64,000 nucleotides of DNA from Trichobilharzia regenti. Its lineage: Eukaryota > Platyhelminthes > Trematoda > Strigeidida > Schistosomatidae. The position numbers and the translations under genes were made by a program. Under the pieces are notes generated by a model. That model was not told the DNA's origin and did not search any database. It worked only from the letters and a program-made list of their open reading frames with translations. Below, piece after piece: positions 11,341-22,754 of the stretch; the first letter of the stretch is position 1, and every line of letters begins with the position of its first letter. The stretch is taken from positions 172,049,509 to 172,113,508 of the forward strand of contig OX235262.1 of the NCBI GenBank assembly GCA_944472135.2, read 5' to 3'.

Positions 11341-13860
11341 GTCTCTTTCTGTATCAGAGTCTTTCTTTGTCATCTATCTGGTATCGGATGAATTACCAAA
11401 GGCCTCCAGATACTGAACACTCCAAAAAGAAGAGGCCGTTTGCAAATCGTCTAAATCTACTGGAGCTCTACGTGCAAAAGAAACTGGTTCAGCCCACCAC
11501 TTCTGCTTCCCTGGCTTTCTATCGAACCCATGATATTCAATCAATTTAGTGATGCATATAATCTCTCTCTTATTGATGTTCCTGAAATGTAACCATTCTA
11601 TCTATACTATTGATTCATTGTAATTTGAAAAGGCATTAATGTTGTTGATAAGAATATTTCTTTAGTTATTCTGTTTATACAAGTGTTGAGACTGATGACG
11701 AATTTATCGCAGGGCATATTCTTTGTTCATTAATCAATCTTTAAACTTCACGAGTGCATTTCTTTTATTTATAAATCAACGCATAATGCACAAAGATTTC
11801 CCAATATATGATAGCCTAACTACCCACAACTATATGCGTAATCAAACTTTCCAATGCTTGGAAATTACGGAACGGAAATAACACTGAGAAGCATGTTTTT
11901 CTGTATTCGTTACACATTACGTCATTGAGGTTTGAAGATGTGTTGGATTGTCTAAAATACTGGCATTTTACAAACGCTAAAAGCATAAAGACACTCGAAA
12001 GAAAAAAAATAAAATATCAATCATTATTAAAAAGTATGATGAAAATTTTCTTAAAAATAATAGTAATAGTATAAACAACACATTTTAATATTACGTAACA
12101 CTTTAAAAAGGCAGATAACAATTTCGCATAAAATATATTGATCCTCTTGAATAAATGAGGTGGATCTTCAAGAAGTTAGGGCTAATTAAACAGCATAAAA
12201 CTATATACTACTGATTGAGTGATATGAGTAGTCTGTAGCGGCAGCAGTAAAAAATAGACATCAACTTCATACGACCTTGAAACAGCCAATCAAATTCTTC
12301 CGTGTGAAAAGTGGTACTTCATTAACAAAGAAGTGTATCTACGATAAATATGTAATAAAAATGAGTCATATAGGGTATGTATCTCTAATATGCTGCAAAA
12401 ACTGGTCCCAGATTCTCATAGAAGTGGTTATAGACAGATCAAACCAATGTATTCTCTATTTCTCCGGCTGTAGCAGATACCGGTTGCATGTACGTAATAT
12501 ATTACTTAGGGAGAGCTTTGATTTTGAGAATATAGTATCTAATAAAAATCAACAATTATGTACAACTTACGAACTTCCACGGACTTCCCCAAATAAACTA
12601 GTTACGTCTGATTGTATACTTTTGCAGAGTCATTATCCCTCCACATATGCATGTTTTATTTCTCCCTATCAACCCCTCTTTCCAAGGAGAAGTCAAAAAC
12701 CAAATCTGGGAGACAATTTCAACGAGAACTATGACTACCAACCATATGTATTGCTGAGCTATCTGATTGGTCAAATCATGGTCATTTGACTTTGGTGTCT
12801 ATTGTTCACTCTTGCCCTGTATACCACCCTTGTCAACCAGTAGTCCTTGCTAATCAGCCAGATCGAGGTGATGTGAACGCCGTACGGAGACTTCTCTCGT
12901 TTGGAGCCTAATTCATCGATTGTGTACCCAACGTGAGTCAGCTCAGAGAGCATAATCAGTTCAAACAACACCCAATTTCTGGCTAGTAAATTGGGCGAAC
13001 CGGTCACACCGTAAATGAAATTCTTAGTTTGCAAATCAGTTAGCTATTTTCAGTGAGTACAATTCGAGGAGTGAAATTTTCACCACAGTTTCCTTTGGAA
13101 ATTAAGTTATTATTTCGATCACCACAAAATGTGATCAATTTCATACTATAAATGGTAATCAAGACAGAAAGCATGATGATAAGCCCGGCCCTAAATGAGT
13201 GAAACGGACGTCCGGTGTTTGGATCACCTCGATCTGACTGGCTAGCAAACACTACTAGTTTAGATGAGTGGCATACAACTACTCATGTCAATCAACTAGT
13301 AGTATATAGTTTTTATGCGAATTTACTTGCTTTCTTGATCATCATTCATGATACCAAGCAGATCACATAGTGTGGTGATATGAGTAGTTTGGTATCTAAG
13401 AGAAAAGGTGGTGAAAAATTTCACCTCTCAAACACAGCAGATTGTTAATTTGATTTATTTACATAAATTCTATGAGGAATGAATAAGAAATTCATGAATA
13501 GATAGAGAAAAGTTACTATGCGAATACCTCTCATTTGGGGTTGTGTAAACCAAGTTGTAAAGATAAATACAGATTTTATTAGGCATGTTAGGTTAGGAAC
13601 ATCTGTGATTTCGAACAGTAGAAGGATTTCTGCGTGCTGACCCAATTCGCTTCTGCTTACTATGTAACTGTTTGAAATAACTTCAGAAAATTGCGGGCTT
13701 AACAAATCATAAAATGCATTTAGATGTCGAAAATGTGAAAGGGGACCGAGAAGTCTCTCTGTGCTCACTAGGGACTTGCTACAGGACGAAGCTAACTGGA
13801 GCTGTTTCTAGTTAGCAATCGTGACCAAAGAGGTTCACTCTGTCTGGAGTGAGAATAAAT
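11340..13860. other. AT-rich region without a recognised gene; one inverted repeat
   Basis: A 170-codon frame at 12277-12789 (plus) opens at TTG, has no family resemblance and no splice context, so I do not call it a gene. The segment 12844-12873 is matched in reverse complement at 13221-13250 (core TCACCTCGATCTG), enclosing ~350 bp. The minus-strand frame 13768-13445 is likewise unrecognised. Confidence 0.4.
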
Positions 13861-13879
13861 ACTCGCCACAGATGACAAT

Positions 13880-14150
13880 GGCCGGTGGTCGGTCTCACTA
13901 AAATCACGAATTGGTGGAAGTTGGAATTCACGAGCCAGCCATCAGATAGGGTCCCAGTGGCTTAATGACCTACGAGCTCTCCTGGTAACCGGAAGGTCAT
14001 AGGTTCGAACCTCAGTTGACAGGTCTCTACTGCCGACGAGTCCCGAACTAGGAAGAAGCAGATTTCCATTACTCTCTGGTTTTCAGTGATTCTGTAACTG
14101 AAGTGAATCCGAGGTGAAACTTGAAACAAATCAAATCCTTACACACTAAT
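13880..14150 (+). repeat. Hammerhead-SINE (Sm-alpha-like)
   Basis: Head: CCCAGTGGCTTAATGACC (A-box-like) and AGGTTCGAACCTC (B-box), a plausible internal RNA polymerase III promoter. Then CCGACGAGTCCCGAAC and TAGGAAGAAGCAG at 14036-14066, the copy closest to a canonical hammerhead core in the window: CUGANGA is intact except U to C, but GAAA has become GAAG. The tail carries TGAAACAAATCAAATCC as in the other copies. Confidence 0.75.
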
Positions 14151-14940
14151 TCCTGGACAGCAATGAACTTTCTGGGAGAAATCGTAAGTAAATAGAAGCA
14201 AATGGTACTCTCAGGGAAAACTTATTTTTTATTTATTTATTTATCATTTATTAAAAGGTACAAATGTTTCAGTTTTAGGTATTGTGATTTTATAATGTTT
14301 CTGTGTTATTCCAATCAAAATGTGCATGCTTAAAAATAGTTACCGTTATAATCGAAACGTGACAAAATACTTAATAACTGGAATGGAGTCGATGTTCACA
14401 AAATTCTTATTTATTCACAATAATTACTGATATCAAGTGACTACGTAATTTAATTCAATTAATAAAGATATATTATAAAGTGGAATATTGCAAATGAACT
14501 CATTAATATACTGGGTAATTGGGTCAGTGTGATATCCTTCAAGTGGTTATTGTTTGTTCCTTAGAAGGTTTCTTGGTGTACATGCCACAGTGATCTATGA
14601 ATGAATCCGAATTCGCCTCACAGTATATCTGATAATGATCGAAAAATCGTATGGCTATTGTGTTATGTTCAAGAATACAAAACATGTAACAGGAGATACC
14701 ACATGGTTTAATGAAAAAATCTAACAGTAGAAGAGATTACAAGCTTCCGAAATCTTTCTGACGTCCTCCTAATTTTGATATTTAGCTGCGAAAGTTTTAT
14801 GATTTGGCTGAATAAGTTAGTAGTGTGCTTTCCAACATTTTAACATTTTTCTTTTAACGTATAAACATACTGGCTGGCTCCGATTCCATACTGCGCTTTC
14901 CCTTCGCTCTGTCAACACTCACATTCTTTGAGTTTGTCAC
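14150..14940. other. No gene recognised
   Basis: AT-rich sequence without a conserved frame or a repeat that I can match elsewhere in the window. Confidence 0.4.
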
Positions 14941-14941
14941 A

Positions 14942-15134
14942 TATTTTTTCTGATTATAGCTTGATTCCACACCGTATTTTCGGTACAAGTATAGAAATTT
15001 CAGCATGCGAGATCGGTAGCCCAAATTTTGCCGGTCGACCACTGATATTAGGTGTGCATCAGCAGGGGGTTGAACCTCGGACCATGTGCATGGTCGGCGA
15101 GCGTCTAAGTCCTAACCGCTGTGCCACGGACGCT
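14942..15134 (-). mobile_element. tRNA-headed SINE, family 2
   Basis: On the minus strand: a tRNA-like head with GTGGCACAGCGGTTAGGACT, the hairpin-forming GACCATGCACATGGTC, and a B-box GAGGTTCAACCCCC. The body has GGTCGACCGGCAAAATTTGG, CGATCTCGCATGC, TGAAATTTCTATACTTGTACC and TGGAATCAAGCTATAATC. Other copies: 16427-16628 and 46571-46770. Confidence 0.7.
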
Positions 15135-15890
15135 CTAAATCGCCTTCCCTGAGCAATCGTGACTTTATTATTTAACTCACACATACCAATCACCAGATTA
15201 TATTTCCGTTTAACTGAGTCCTTTATATGCATTTTCTCATCATTACTTACAAGTTAGATGGAGTACTGATTTCTTGGTTTACTAGGCCGATTACGTCTAG
15301 CAAAGGCTTCTACAGTGCAACATATCAGCAATATTACCAGAACCTTACGAGTTCATTAACAATCTGTTCTTTAAAAAGCCCAAGGAATTTCAAGCAACCC
15401 AAATTACTTGTGTGCCAATTATTTGTCTAGCTTTAGTGCTACTATTGCTGTAAACAGTAGTTATCCCTTTGAAAAGAGGTGATGATTGCAGTGACACTCA
15501 TTCCTTTCTACTCACCTAAATAACATGATTTTTTCCACTGATGTAAATATTATTTGACATGTCACATTAAACCTAACTTCCTGTTGGTTGGTAAATATTC
15601 CTTCCTATTTTGTAAACTGGTTAGTCATTCGACTATTTTATGACAATTCGCCATCATTTATTCTAAGACTATGCTTCCATAAAATTTTCTGCATTTTCTG
15701 AACTCACCCATTCATTGTTTTCCTACCAGTGTTTCGTTAACTGTTGGGTATTTCAGAAAAAGTGATTTTATTATGCTGTAACGAGAAATGGGACACTAGC
15801 AAACAATATACTACCAATCGTTCGAATAATATTTTCATGCTGAGAAGACAAAATTCATTTCTCCATGCAAAAGGCCATATCAGTAAAGAT
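15135..15890. other. No gene recognised
   Basis: Short frames here (for example 15227-15430) have no family resemblance and no splice context. Confidence 0.4.
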
Positions 15891-16426
15891 TATTATTCCC
15901 TTCAGCTCCGAGCGGAGCATAGGGATTCGAAAACACATCACTTTCTCCTATCTTCTACCATCCTCTTCAGCCTGGACTCCGATTGTCCACAATCTCTAAT
16001 ATCCTCTTCCCATTATCTCCTCGATGTCACCCTAAGACCAACGGCCCACTTGTCGTTTCTCATTTGGATTCCACTCGAGGGCCTGGTGCGCTATGTCATT
16101 CGATGGTCTCCCCAACGTATGCCCGATCCATCTCCACTTTCTCCTGCATATTTGTTGAGCGATCGGCTTTTGGTCGGTTTGTTTCCACAGTTTCTTGTTA
16201 CTAATTCCTTCTGGCCAGCCTACCATTCTGTCCTCAGTAAAAAGTCGGCGAAGGTGGCAGCTGCTGATAAAAGATTGCAACCTTTTTGGCCTGTAGTTGA
16301 AACAACGAGTGAAGGAGGTAACCTCTGTTAAATGACTCCCATTGATGATGATTGGTGCTGGTTGTTGTTGCTGCTGATGGTTATCTTCATTACCTCCGTC
16401 TTCTCTGTGTTCACCTACAGTTTGAC

Positions 16427-16628
16427 TTTATTTTATTTTATTTTTTATTTTTGATTACAGCTTGATTCCACACTGTATTTTTGGTACAAGTATGGAATTT
16501 TCAGCGTGGATATCGGTAGCCCCAAATTCGCAGGCCGACCATAGATATCAGGTGTGCGTCGGCGAGGGCTCGAACCCGGGACCATGTGCATGGTCGGCGA
16601 GAGTCCTAACCACTGTGCCACCGACGCA
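16427..16628 (-). mobile_element. tRNA-headed SINE, family 2, inside the RTE copy
   Basis: Cleaner copy of the family at 14942. On the minus strand it reads GTGCGTCGGTGGCACAGTGG, GACTCTCGCCGACCATGC, CCCGGGTTCGAGCCC (B-box) and ends TGGAATCAAGCTGTAATC followed by a tail of AAAAT units (16425-16450). It interrupts the 3' half of the RTE LINE, so it inserted later than that LINE. Confidence 0.75.
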
Positions 16629-17047
16629 CGCTGCCTCTCCGGCCAGTTTGTTGGTTTTCGCCTGCCTGCAAGTCTTCGAGTTTGTGTGACATCAGATATA
16701 TATCATCTGCGATATCCAGATCTTCTAGAGTCTTCTCATCATCATCACAAGCGTACTTTTGTCCCCTTGCTCCCTGTGCACAGTCTGACGCATAATCCAG
16801 TCCACTCCAATTAAGAATATCATCAGTGGTAGTAATAGATAGTCCTGTCTTACTCCTGTGTTCACTTCGAACGCCTCGCCGAGTTTCCCGTTGTGGATCA
16901 TCTGACACATGCCACTGCCATCTAGATATTTATTGAGGTTGGTAGAGACTTGATGTACGTCATAGTGTTAAAATAGTTTTTAAATTATGTCTCAGTCAAC
17001 GCTGTGGAAGGCCTTTTCGAAGTCGATGAAGTGAGAGGTTTGACTGC

Positions 17048-18886
17048 CATTCTGTGGTGATTGACAATTTCTATCTCTGTATTGTTTAAAACACTTACTG
17101 TTGACTGTTGATATGTTTCATATATGAATTGCATTCTAATTCCGCTAAATACAAATTCCTGATTGCTGCCCTCTCTGGGTTTTGTTTAGATTCCTATAAT
17201 TCCGTCAGATCGAAATACTAATACTTCAAGTACAATAAATTACTACAAATTGGCGTCGCGATGGAGCTAAGTAACCTGGGAAAATTTCCTCTTAATGGTT
17301 CTCCGCGGGAGATTGCTGATTATTTGGAATGCTTTGATGCGTGGTGCATTTCCAAGAATGTTCGGGATGATAAAATACCTGCTCATTTCATCACCGCTAT
17401 TGGTCTTGATGCATATAGCCTGGTGAAGAATCTGGCGTTTCCAGATAAACCCATTTCTATGTCATATGACAAGATCCGTGAACTTCTGACAAATCACTTT
17501 CATGTGACTACATTTGAGACCAGAGAGAGGGCTCACTTCAACAAACTGGTACATCTCCCAACCAGAAGATTAGAGACTTCATTCTTCAACTTCAAATTCA
17601 AGCCTCAAAGTGTAACTTTGGAGATCAGCTGCATACTCAACTACGTGATCGTCTAATTGCTGGAATCAATATTCATAAGTTAGAGAAAGAGTTAATTCAG
17701 ATTCCTTCTTGTACGTTTCAAACTGCCAAAGATGTATGCATGACATATGAAGATGTCAACAGTGAATATCAAGCTCCCACTACGTCAGTATCTGATGTTA
17801 TGCTTTCTAAATTCGAAAATACAAGTGTTCATGGAAAGCAATCCAAACCGCCGTCCACAGGTAATAGAATGCAGCGAGAGATCAAAAACATTAAACCGTG
17901 TTTTTCCTGTGGAAAGTTACATCTACGAAGCACTTGCCGTTTTCGGGGTGCTAAGTGTCACAAATGTGGTAAAGTTGGACATCTCAAGACGGTTTGCAGA
18001 AGTTCGAATACATATGTTGCTCAACATTCTTATAATTCTCCCAAGCTGTCTAGTAAAATGGAGTCTATGTGTCTTTCAACCTTTCAAAATACTCAAGCTG
18101 ATCCAATGAAAACCTCCACTACAAGTTCGGCAACTCTAGTATCAACTGTATTCAAAAATGAGGTAGCCAAGTTGCAATGCGAACTGTCGAAAGCACGAAA
18201 AGACCTGAATGAGATGAGAAAGCAACTGAATGAAATTGAGGAATTACTGCATATACATAGACTACGTCTGGTGAATCCAGAGCATACAAGTACCCGTGAA
18301 AGTCCTGCAAAACTTTTCAAATCTCGAATTCTCAAGAAGCATCTGATGTCCACGACTTCTAATGTACATTATTACAAAGGGAATGACTATAGACCTTCTG
18401 TTGGAATTATACTACAACAAATGGGAAATCGAGTGGTGAAGATATTAGACATCAAAGATCACTCAGTTCATAACGGACACCTGGACAAAGTGACAATAAA
18501 TGAAGTAGGTCGTTCCAATTATAATATTATTGATTCCGCTAATAATCCTGATTTTGTAGATAATTCAAAAATAAGTCCAGATAGTACTGATGAAAATAAT
18601 ATCACAGAATCAGTTAGGTCGAAGCTACTTGCAAGCAAACCGAGACATCGTTATAAATACGCGAGGAGATATTCGAGGTGTGGCGGATGTGGTGGTTGAC
18701 AATTTCTATCTCTGTATTGTTTAAAATACTTACTGTTGACTGTTGATATGTTTCATATATGAATTGCATTCTAATTCCGCTAAATAAAAATTCCTGATTG
18801 CTGCCCTCTCTGGGTTTTGTTTAGATTCCTATAATTCCGTCATCTCGAAATCTAATATTCCTATTACAATAAATTACTACATATTC
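17048..18886 (+). mobile_element. Non-autonomous Gypsy-type LTR element, copy 1
   Basis: Two LTRs, 17053-17247 (195 bp) and 18688-18881 (194 bp), begin TGTGGTG and end ATTACTACA. They differ at roughly ten positions. The flanks are CATTC (17048-17052) and TATTC (18882-18886): a 5-bp target duplication with one change. Removing the element rejoins the RTE reverse-transcriptase region (IEW..FIDFEKAF). Between the LTRs there is only a gag-like region and the tail of an integrase. No protease, reverse transcriptase, RNase H or DDE core is present. The gag ATG is 13 nt after the 5' LTR. A second copy with the same internal structure is at 20648-22475. Confidence 0.88.
17261..18699 (+). pseudogene. 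Gag with zinc knuckles joined to an integrase C-terminal tail
   Basis: The first frame (17261-17656) is a Gypsy capsid-type domain (YLECFDAWC, GLDAYSLVKNLAFPDKP, ETRERAHFNKLV). Near 17570 the frame is lost; reading on in the -1 frame gives the expected continuation (RDFILQLQIQASKCNFGDQL) into the second frame that ends at 18699. That frame has two CCHC-like zinc knuckles (CFSCGKLHLRSTC and CHKCGKVGHLKTVC, 17912-18000), a heptad-rich helix (ELSKARKDLNEMRKQLNEIE, 18180-18240), and then YRPSVGIILQQMGNRVVKIL with HNGHLDKV, which resembles the GPY/F-type end of a Gypsy integrase. Pol is thus deleted between the helix and the integrase tail. The stop lies 12 nt inside the 3' LTR. Function as a packaging substrate or Gag supplier is inference. 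Confidence 0.75.
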
Positions 18887-20299
18887 TATTCTTTATTCGA
18901 TGAAGATGCTTAGAGTTGCAATATAATTAGCAAATGATTTGCCTTTCCTGACTCCAGCTTGTTATGGTGAGTGGAGCGGAGTTCTGTATCCAGTGCACCT
19001 TTTATTCTGTCCAGAATGATGCGACTTAGTATTTTACTTGGCGTGGAGAAGAGAATTATTCCACGCCAGTTCTTGCAGAGGCCTAGGTCACCCTTCTTTG
19101 GCAGCTTGAGGAGGCAGCCAGCCTCTCCTTCCTTCCAAACCTTCTTCAGTAATGGCGTGAGCACATCTGTCACAGTCTCTGGATCCGTTTTTAGTGCTTC
19201 AGGGGGAGTTCCGTCTGACCCTCCTACCTTCCCGAAATTCAGTACCTTTATCGTATTTAGGATTTCTGCTTTCGTTAGAGGATTGGTGCTCACCGATAGG
19301 CACTTCCGTGTGTGCTGTTGGTAGTATTTCTGGGCGATTTGCAGGTGATAGTCGATTCAAGAGTCCTTTAAAGTGATCAGCCCATTGTTTTATTTGTCTC
19401 TCCTCCTTGGTGAACAGGTTCCCCTGAACATCTTAAATTGATTTCATCATCTGGCTTGATCTCTTGCCGGATAGAGACCTGAATATTTGATATAACGTCC
19501 TGAGATCTATTTTGCCTGCGGTTTGTTTTGCTTCTGTTGCCAATGTGTCGTAGAATTGTCGTTTGTCTTCCCTAGCACTCTTCTTCGCCTCTATCCTTAT
19601 TTAGTGCAGTGTACAGTGAACTCAGCTTCTCATCATGTTGTCTATCTTTGCATTGAGTCACCATCTCTTTCACCATCCTCCTCTCTTCTATTAGCCTCCA
19701 GGTATCCGTTGAGAGCCATTCCTTATCTTGTCTCTTCCTTTTTCCCAGATCAGAGAGTTCCAGTGTTCTTCCACACATGTATCTTCAGTGATGTCATTCA
19801 GTGTCTCCAACTTTGCTCTGGTCTCATCTGTAGTGAAGGTGTCTATTGTAGTTGCATCTTTCAAGTTTTGAGTGCTAAACTTGAATTGTGGACTGTCTCC
19901 ATTTGTTTCCATGGATTTCAGCTTCACGTTGAAGGTTCCTTGAATTGGATGATGCTCTGAGCCCAAATCTGCTCCTCTTCTCGATTTGGTGTCCATCAGT
20001 CTAGCTGCGTCTCCACTTCCTTGAGCAGCTCTGATATGAAATCTATTTGGCTGGTGACATCATGATAGCCACTCACTGCGTCAGTGTGTTGTCGTCTGGG
20101 TGACCAGACCGGAGTAGATTATTGACTCTCCTATTGACAATGTTGTCAATCAACATCCATTCCATCCACTTTCGCATATACCCAGTACTTCTCAGCCATA
20201 TCTTCGCATCACTTCGGCAGCCTGGGTAGCCTTCCCAGTCTCGTACATTGTACGGACATTTCACGTACCCATTCTTACTCTTGCTTTCATCGAGAGAAG

Positions 20300-20647
20300 A
20301 GAAGATATATCAGCTGATTGGCTTCTCGAAGGCTTTCACCAACCCCCTGCGTTATTTCGCTTCTCCGATTCGACCGAAGAATAAGTTTGTTCTTCAGATT
20401 TTTTGCATTTTTAATATACTTTTGTGTGTTGAAGTTTCTCAAGTAGTTTGGTAGCCTTTTTGATATAGGATTGCTAGCCCCCCACCTAACCCTCCCTCTT
20501 TACCTGTGCCTGGGACCGGCTGGAAAACTAGCGAGCTAGTTGACTAGGCCAGTCTATCACTGGAGATTACAGTCATTTATTCACTTCTCTAACATAACAA
20601 ATAAGCTGCTAATTTAAGATATAGAAACCGTGTTTCATCTGGTAGGC
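20300..20647. other. Leftover sequence between RTE start and second Gypsy-type copy
   Basis: Contains GATTGCTAGCCCCCCACCTAACCCTCCC-like blocks (20467-20495) that resemble the tRNA-headed SINE body in antisense, and otherwise nothing I recognise. Possibly the 5' untranslated part of the RTE copy. Confidence 0.35.
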
Positions 20648-22480
20648 TGTAGTAATTTATTGTACTTGAAGTATTAGTATTTCGATCTGACGGAATTATA
20701 AGAATCCAAACAAAACCCAGAGAGGGCAGCAATCAGGAATTTGTATTTAGCGGAATTAGTATGCAATTCATATAAGAAACATATCAACAGTCAACAGTAA
20801 GTATTTTAAACAATACAGAGATAGAAATTGTCAATCACCACATCCGCCACACCTCGAATATCTCCTCGCGTATTTATAACGATGTCTCGGTTTGCTTGCA
20901 AGTAGCTTCGACCTAACTGATTCTGTGATATTATTTTCATCAGTACTATCTGGACTTATTTTTGAATTATCTACAAAATCAGGATTATTAGCGGAATCAA
21001 TAATATTATAATTGGAACGACCTACTTCATTTATTGTCACTTTGTCCAGGTGTCCGTTATGAACTGAGTGACCTTTGATGTCTAATATCTTCACCACTCG
21101 ATTTCCCATTTGTTGTAGTATAATTCCAACAGAAGGTCTATAGTTATTATCTTTGAAATAATGTACATTAGAAGTCGTGGACATCAGATGCTTCTTGAGA
21201 ATTCGAGATTTGAAAGTTTTGCAGGACTTTCACAAGAACTTGTATGCTCTGGATTCACCAGACGTAGTCTATGTATATGCAGTAATTCCTCAATTTCATT
21301 CAGTTGCTTTCTCATCTCATTCAGGTCTTTTCGTGCTTTCGACAGTTCACATTGCAACTCAGCTACCTCATTTTTGAAACAGTTGACACTTGAGTTGCTG
21401 AACTTGCAGTGGAGGTTTTCGTTGGATTAGCTTGAGTATTTTGAAAGGTTGAAAGACACATAGACTCCATTTTACTAGACAGCTTGGGAGAATTATAAGC
21501 ATGTTGAGCAACATAAGTATTCGAACTTCTGCAAACCGTCTTGAGATGTCCAACTTTACCACATTTGTGACACTTAGCACCCCGAAAACGGCAAGTGCTT
21601 CGTAGATGTAACTTTCCACAGGAAAAACACGGTTTAATGTTTTTGATCTCTCGCTGCATTCTATTACCTGTGGACGGCGGTTTGGATTGCTTTCCATGAA
21701 CACTTGTATTTTCGAATTTAGAAAGCATAACATCAGACACTTACGTAGTGGAAGCAGAGTATTCATTATTGACATCTTCATATGTCATGCATACATCTTT
21801 GGCAGTTTGAAACGTACAAGAAGGAATCTGAATTAACTCTTTCTCTAATTTAGGAATATTGATTCCAGCAATTAGACGATCACGTAGTTGAGTATGTAGC
21901 TGATCTCCAAAGTTACACTTTGAGGCTTGAATTTGAAGTTGAAGAATGAAGTCTCTAATCTTCTGGTTGGGAGATGTACCAGTTTGTTGAAGTGAGCCCT
22001 CTCTCTGGTCTCAAATGTAGTCACATGAAAGTGATTTGTCAGAAGTTCACGAATCTTGTCATATGACATAGAAATGGGTTTATCTGGAAACGCCAGATTC
22101 TTCACCAGGCTATATGCCTCAAGCCCAATAGTAGTGATGAAATGAGCAGGTATTTTATCATCCCGAACATTCTTGGAATTGCACCACGCATCAAAGCATT
22201 CCAAATAATCAGCAATCTCCCGCGGAGAACCATTAAGAGGAAATTTTCCCAGGTTACTTAGCTCCATCGCGACGCCAATTTGTAGTAATTTATTGTACTT
22301 GAAGTATTAGTATTTCGATCTGACGGAATTATAAGAATCCAAACAAAACCCAAAGAGGGCAGCAATCAGGAATTTGTATTTAGCGGAATTAGAATGCAAT
22401 TCATATAAGAAACATATCAACAGTCAACAGTAAGTATTTTAAACAATACAGAGATAGAAATTGTCAATCACCACATAGGC
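20643..22480 (-). mobile_element. Non-autonomous Gypsy-type LTR element, copy 2
   Basis: LTRs at 20648-20842 and 22281-22475, both 195 bp and almost identical (about two differences), flanked by a perfect 5-bp duplication TAGGC (20643-20647 and 22476-22480). Structure and deletion match copy 1 at 17053-18881, in opposite orientation. The lower LTR divergence says this copy inserted more recently. Confidence 0.9.
20831..22267 (-). pseudogene. Gag plus integrase tail of Gypsy-type copy 2
   Basis: Frames 22267-21872 (capsid), 21740-21363 (zinc knuckles) and 21184-20831 (integrase tail, ending RCGGCGD) correspond one to one with copy 1. The capsid frame is lost at the same place, after LVHLPTRR, as in copy 1. 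There is an additional frame break near 21370 in the helix region, so this copy cannot make the full product. The ATG (22267-22265) again lies 13 nt from the LTR. Confidence 0.75.
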
Positions 22481-22754
22481 ATATAATACCCTGTTACCAA
22501 CAGTCAACACGCTTTTTAATCTAATTTGTATACTTATATGCTTACACAGACCAATTTTATGTGTACTTCGTAAATATTTGTCAATTTTCTATTGAACATA
22601 ATCTTGACACAATTTTGAATTTTTTTAAATTTGTCTATTGCTATAATACATGATCATACTCTCCGCAAGTGCCTTTTGGTTTTACGTTATGGGTGCCGAG
22701 TAGCCACAACCCCTATGCACATTATTAAATGTGAAGAAGTAATAGGAAATGCGT
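22481..22754. other. Spacer between LTR elements, no gene seen
   Basis: AT-rich single-copy-looking sequence, about 270 bp. Its right end (GGAAATGCG) is the left flank of BEL element A. Confidence 0.4.

Larger units (their letters stand above)
15893..20300 (-). mobile_element. RTE-clade (SR2-like) LINE, long but decayed copy
   Basis: Minus-strand order: the endonuclease start near 20290-20220 (MYETGKATQAAEVMRRYG); an internally deleted endonuclease whose C-terminal part is 19996-19691 (KSRRGADLGSEHHPIQ); the linker 19780-19570; reverse transcriptase start 19293-18910 (GSDGTPPEALK, LPKKGDLGLCKNWRGI); then, after a foreign insertion (17053-18881), FIDFEKAF at 17040-16990, GVRQD at ~16840, the catalytic-region remnant IADDIYLMS at ~16690; and the C-terminal block RRKWRWIGHTLGRP at 16130. 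Frameshifts and stops are spread throughout. Two insertions split it: a Gypsy-type element and a family 2 SINE (16427-16628). Its 3' end near 15893 resembles that of the copies at 505 and 8815. Confidence 0.85.

Noticed and set aside
12277..12789. 170-codon open frame opening at TTG
   Set aside because: No ATG at its start, no motif, no neighbouring exon signals, and unusual residue make-up for a conserved protein.
16600..16628. Possible tRNA gene from GGCACAGTGG and GGTTCGAGCCC boxes
   Set aside because: The boxes belong to the head of a SINE with a repeated body and A-rich tail; no full cloverleaf without the SINE context. The same holds for 1871, 14942, 46571, 53174, 62473 and 63338.
17053..22475. 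One large inverted duplication covering both Gypsy-type copies
   Set aside because: Each copy has its own 5-bp target duplication (CATTC/TATTC and TAGGC) and a different LTR age, so they are independent insertions.
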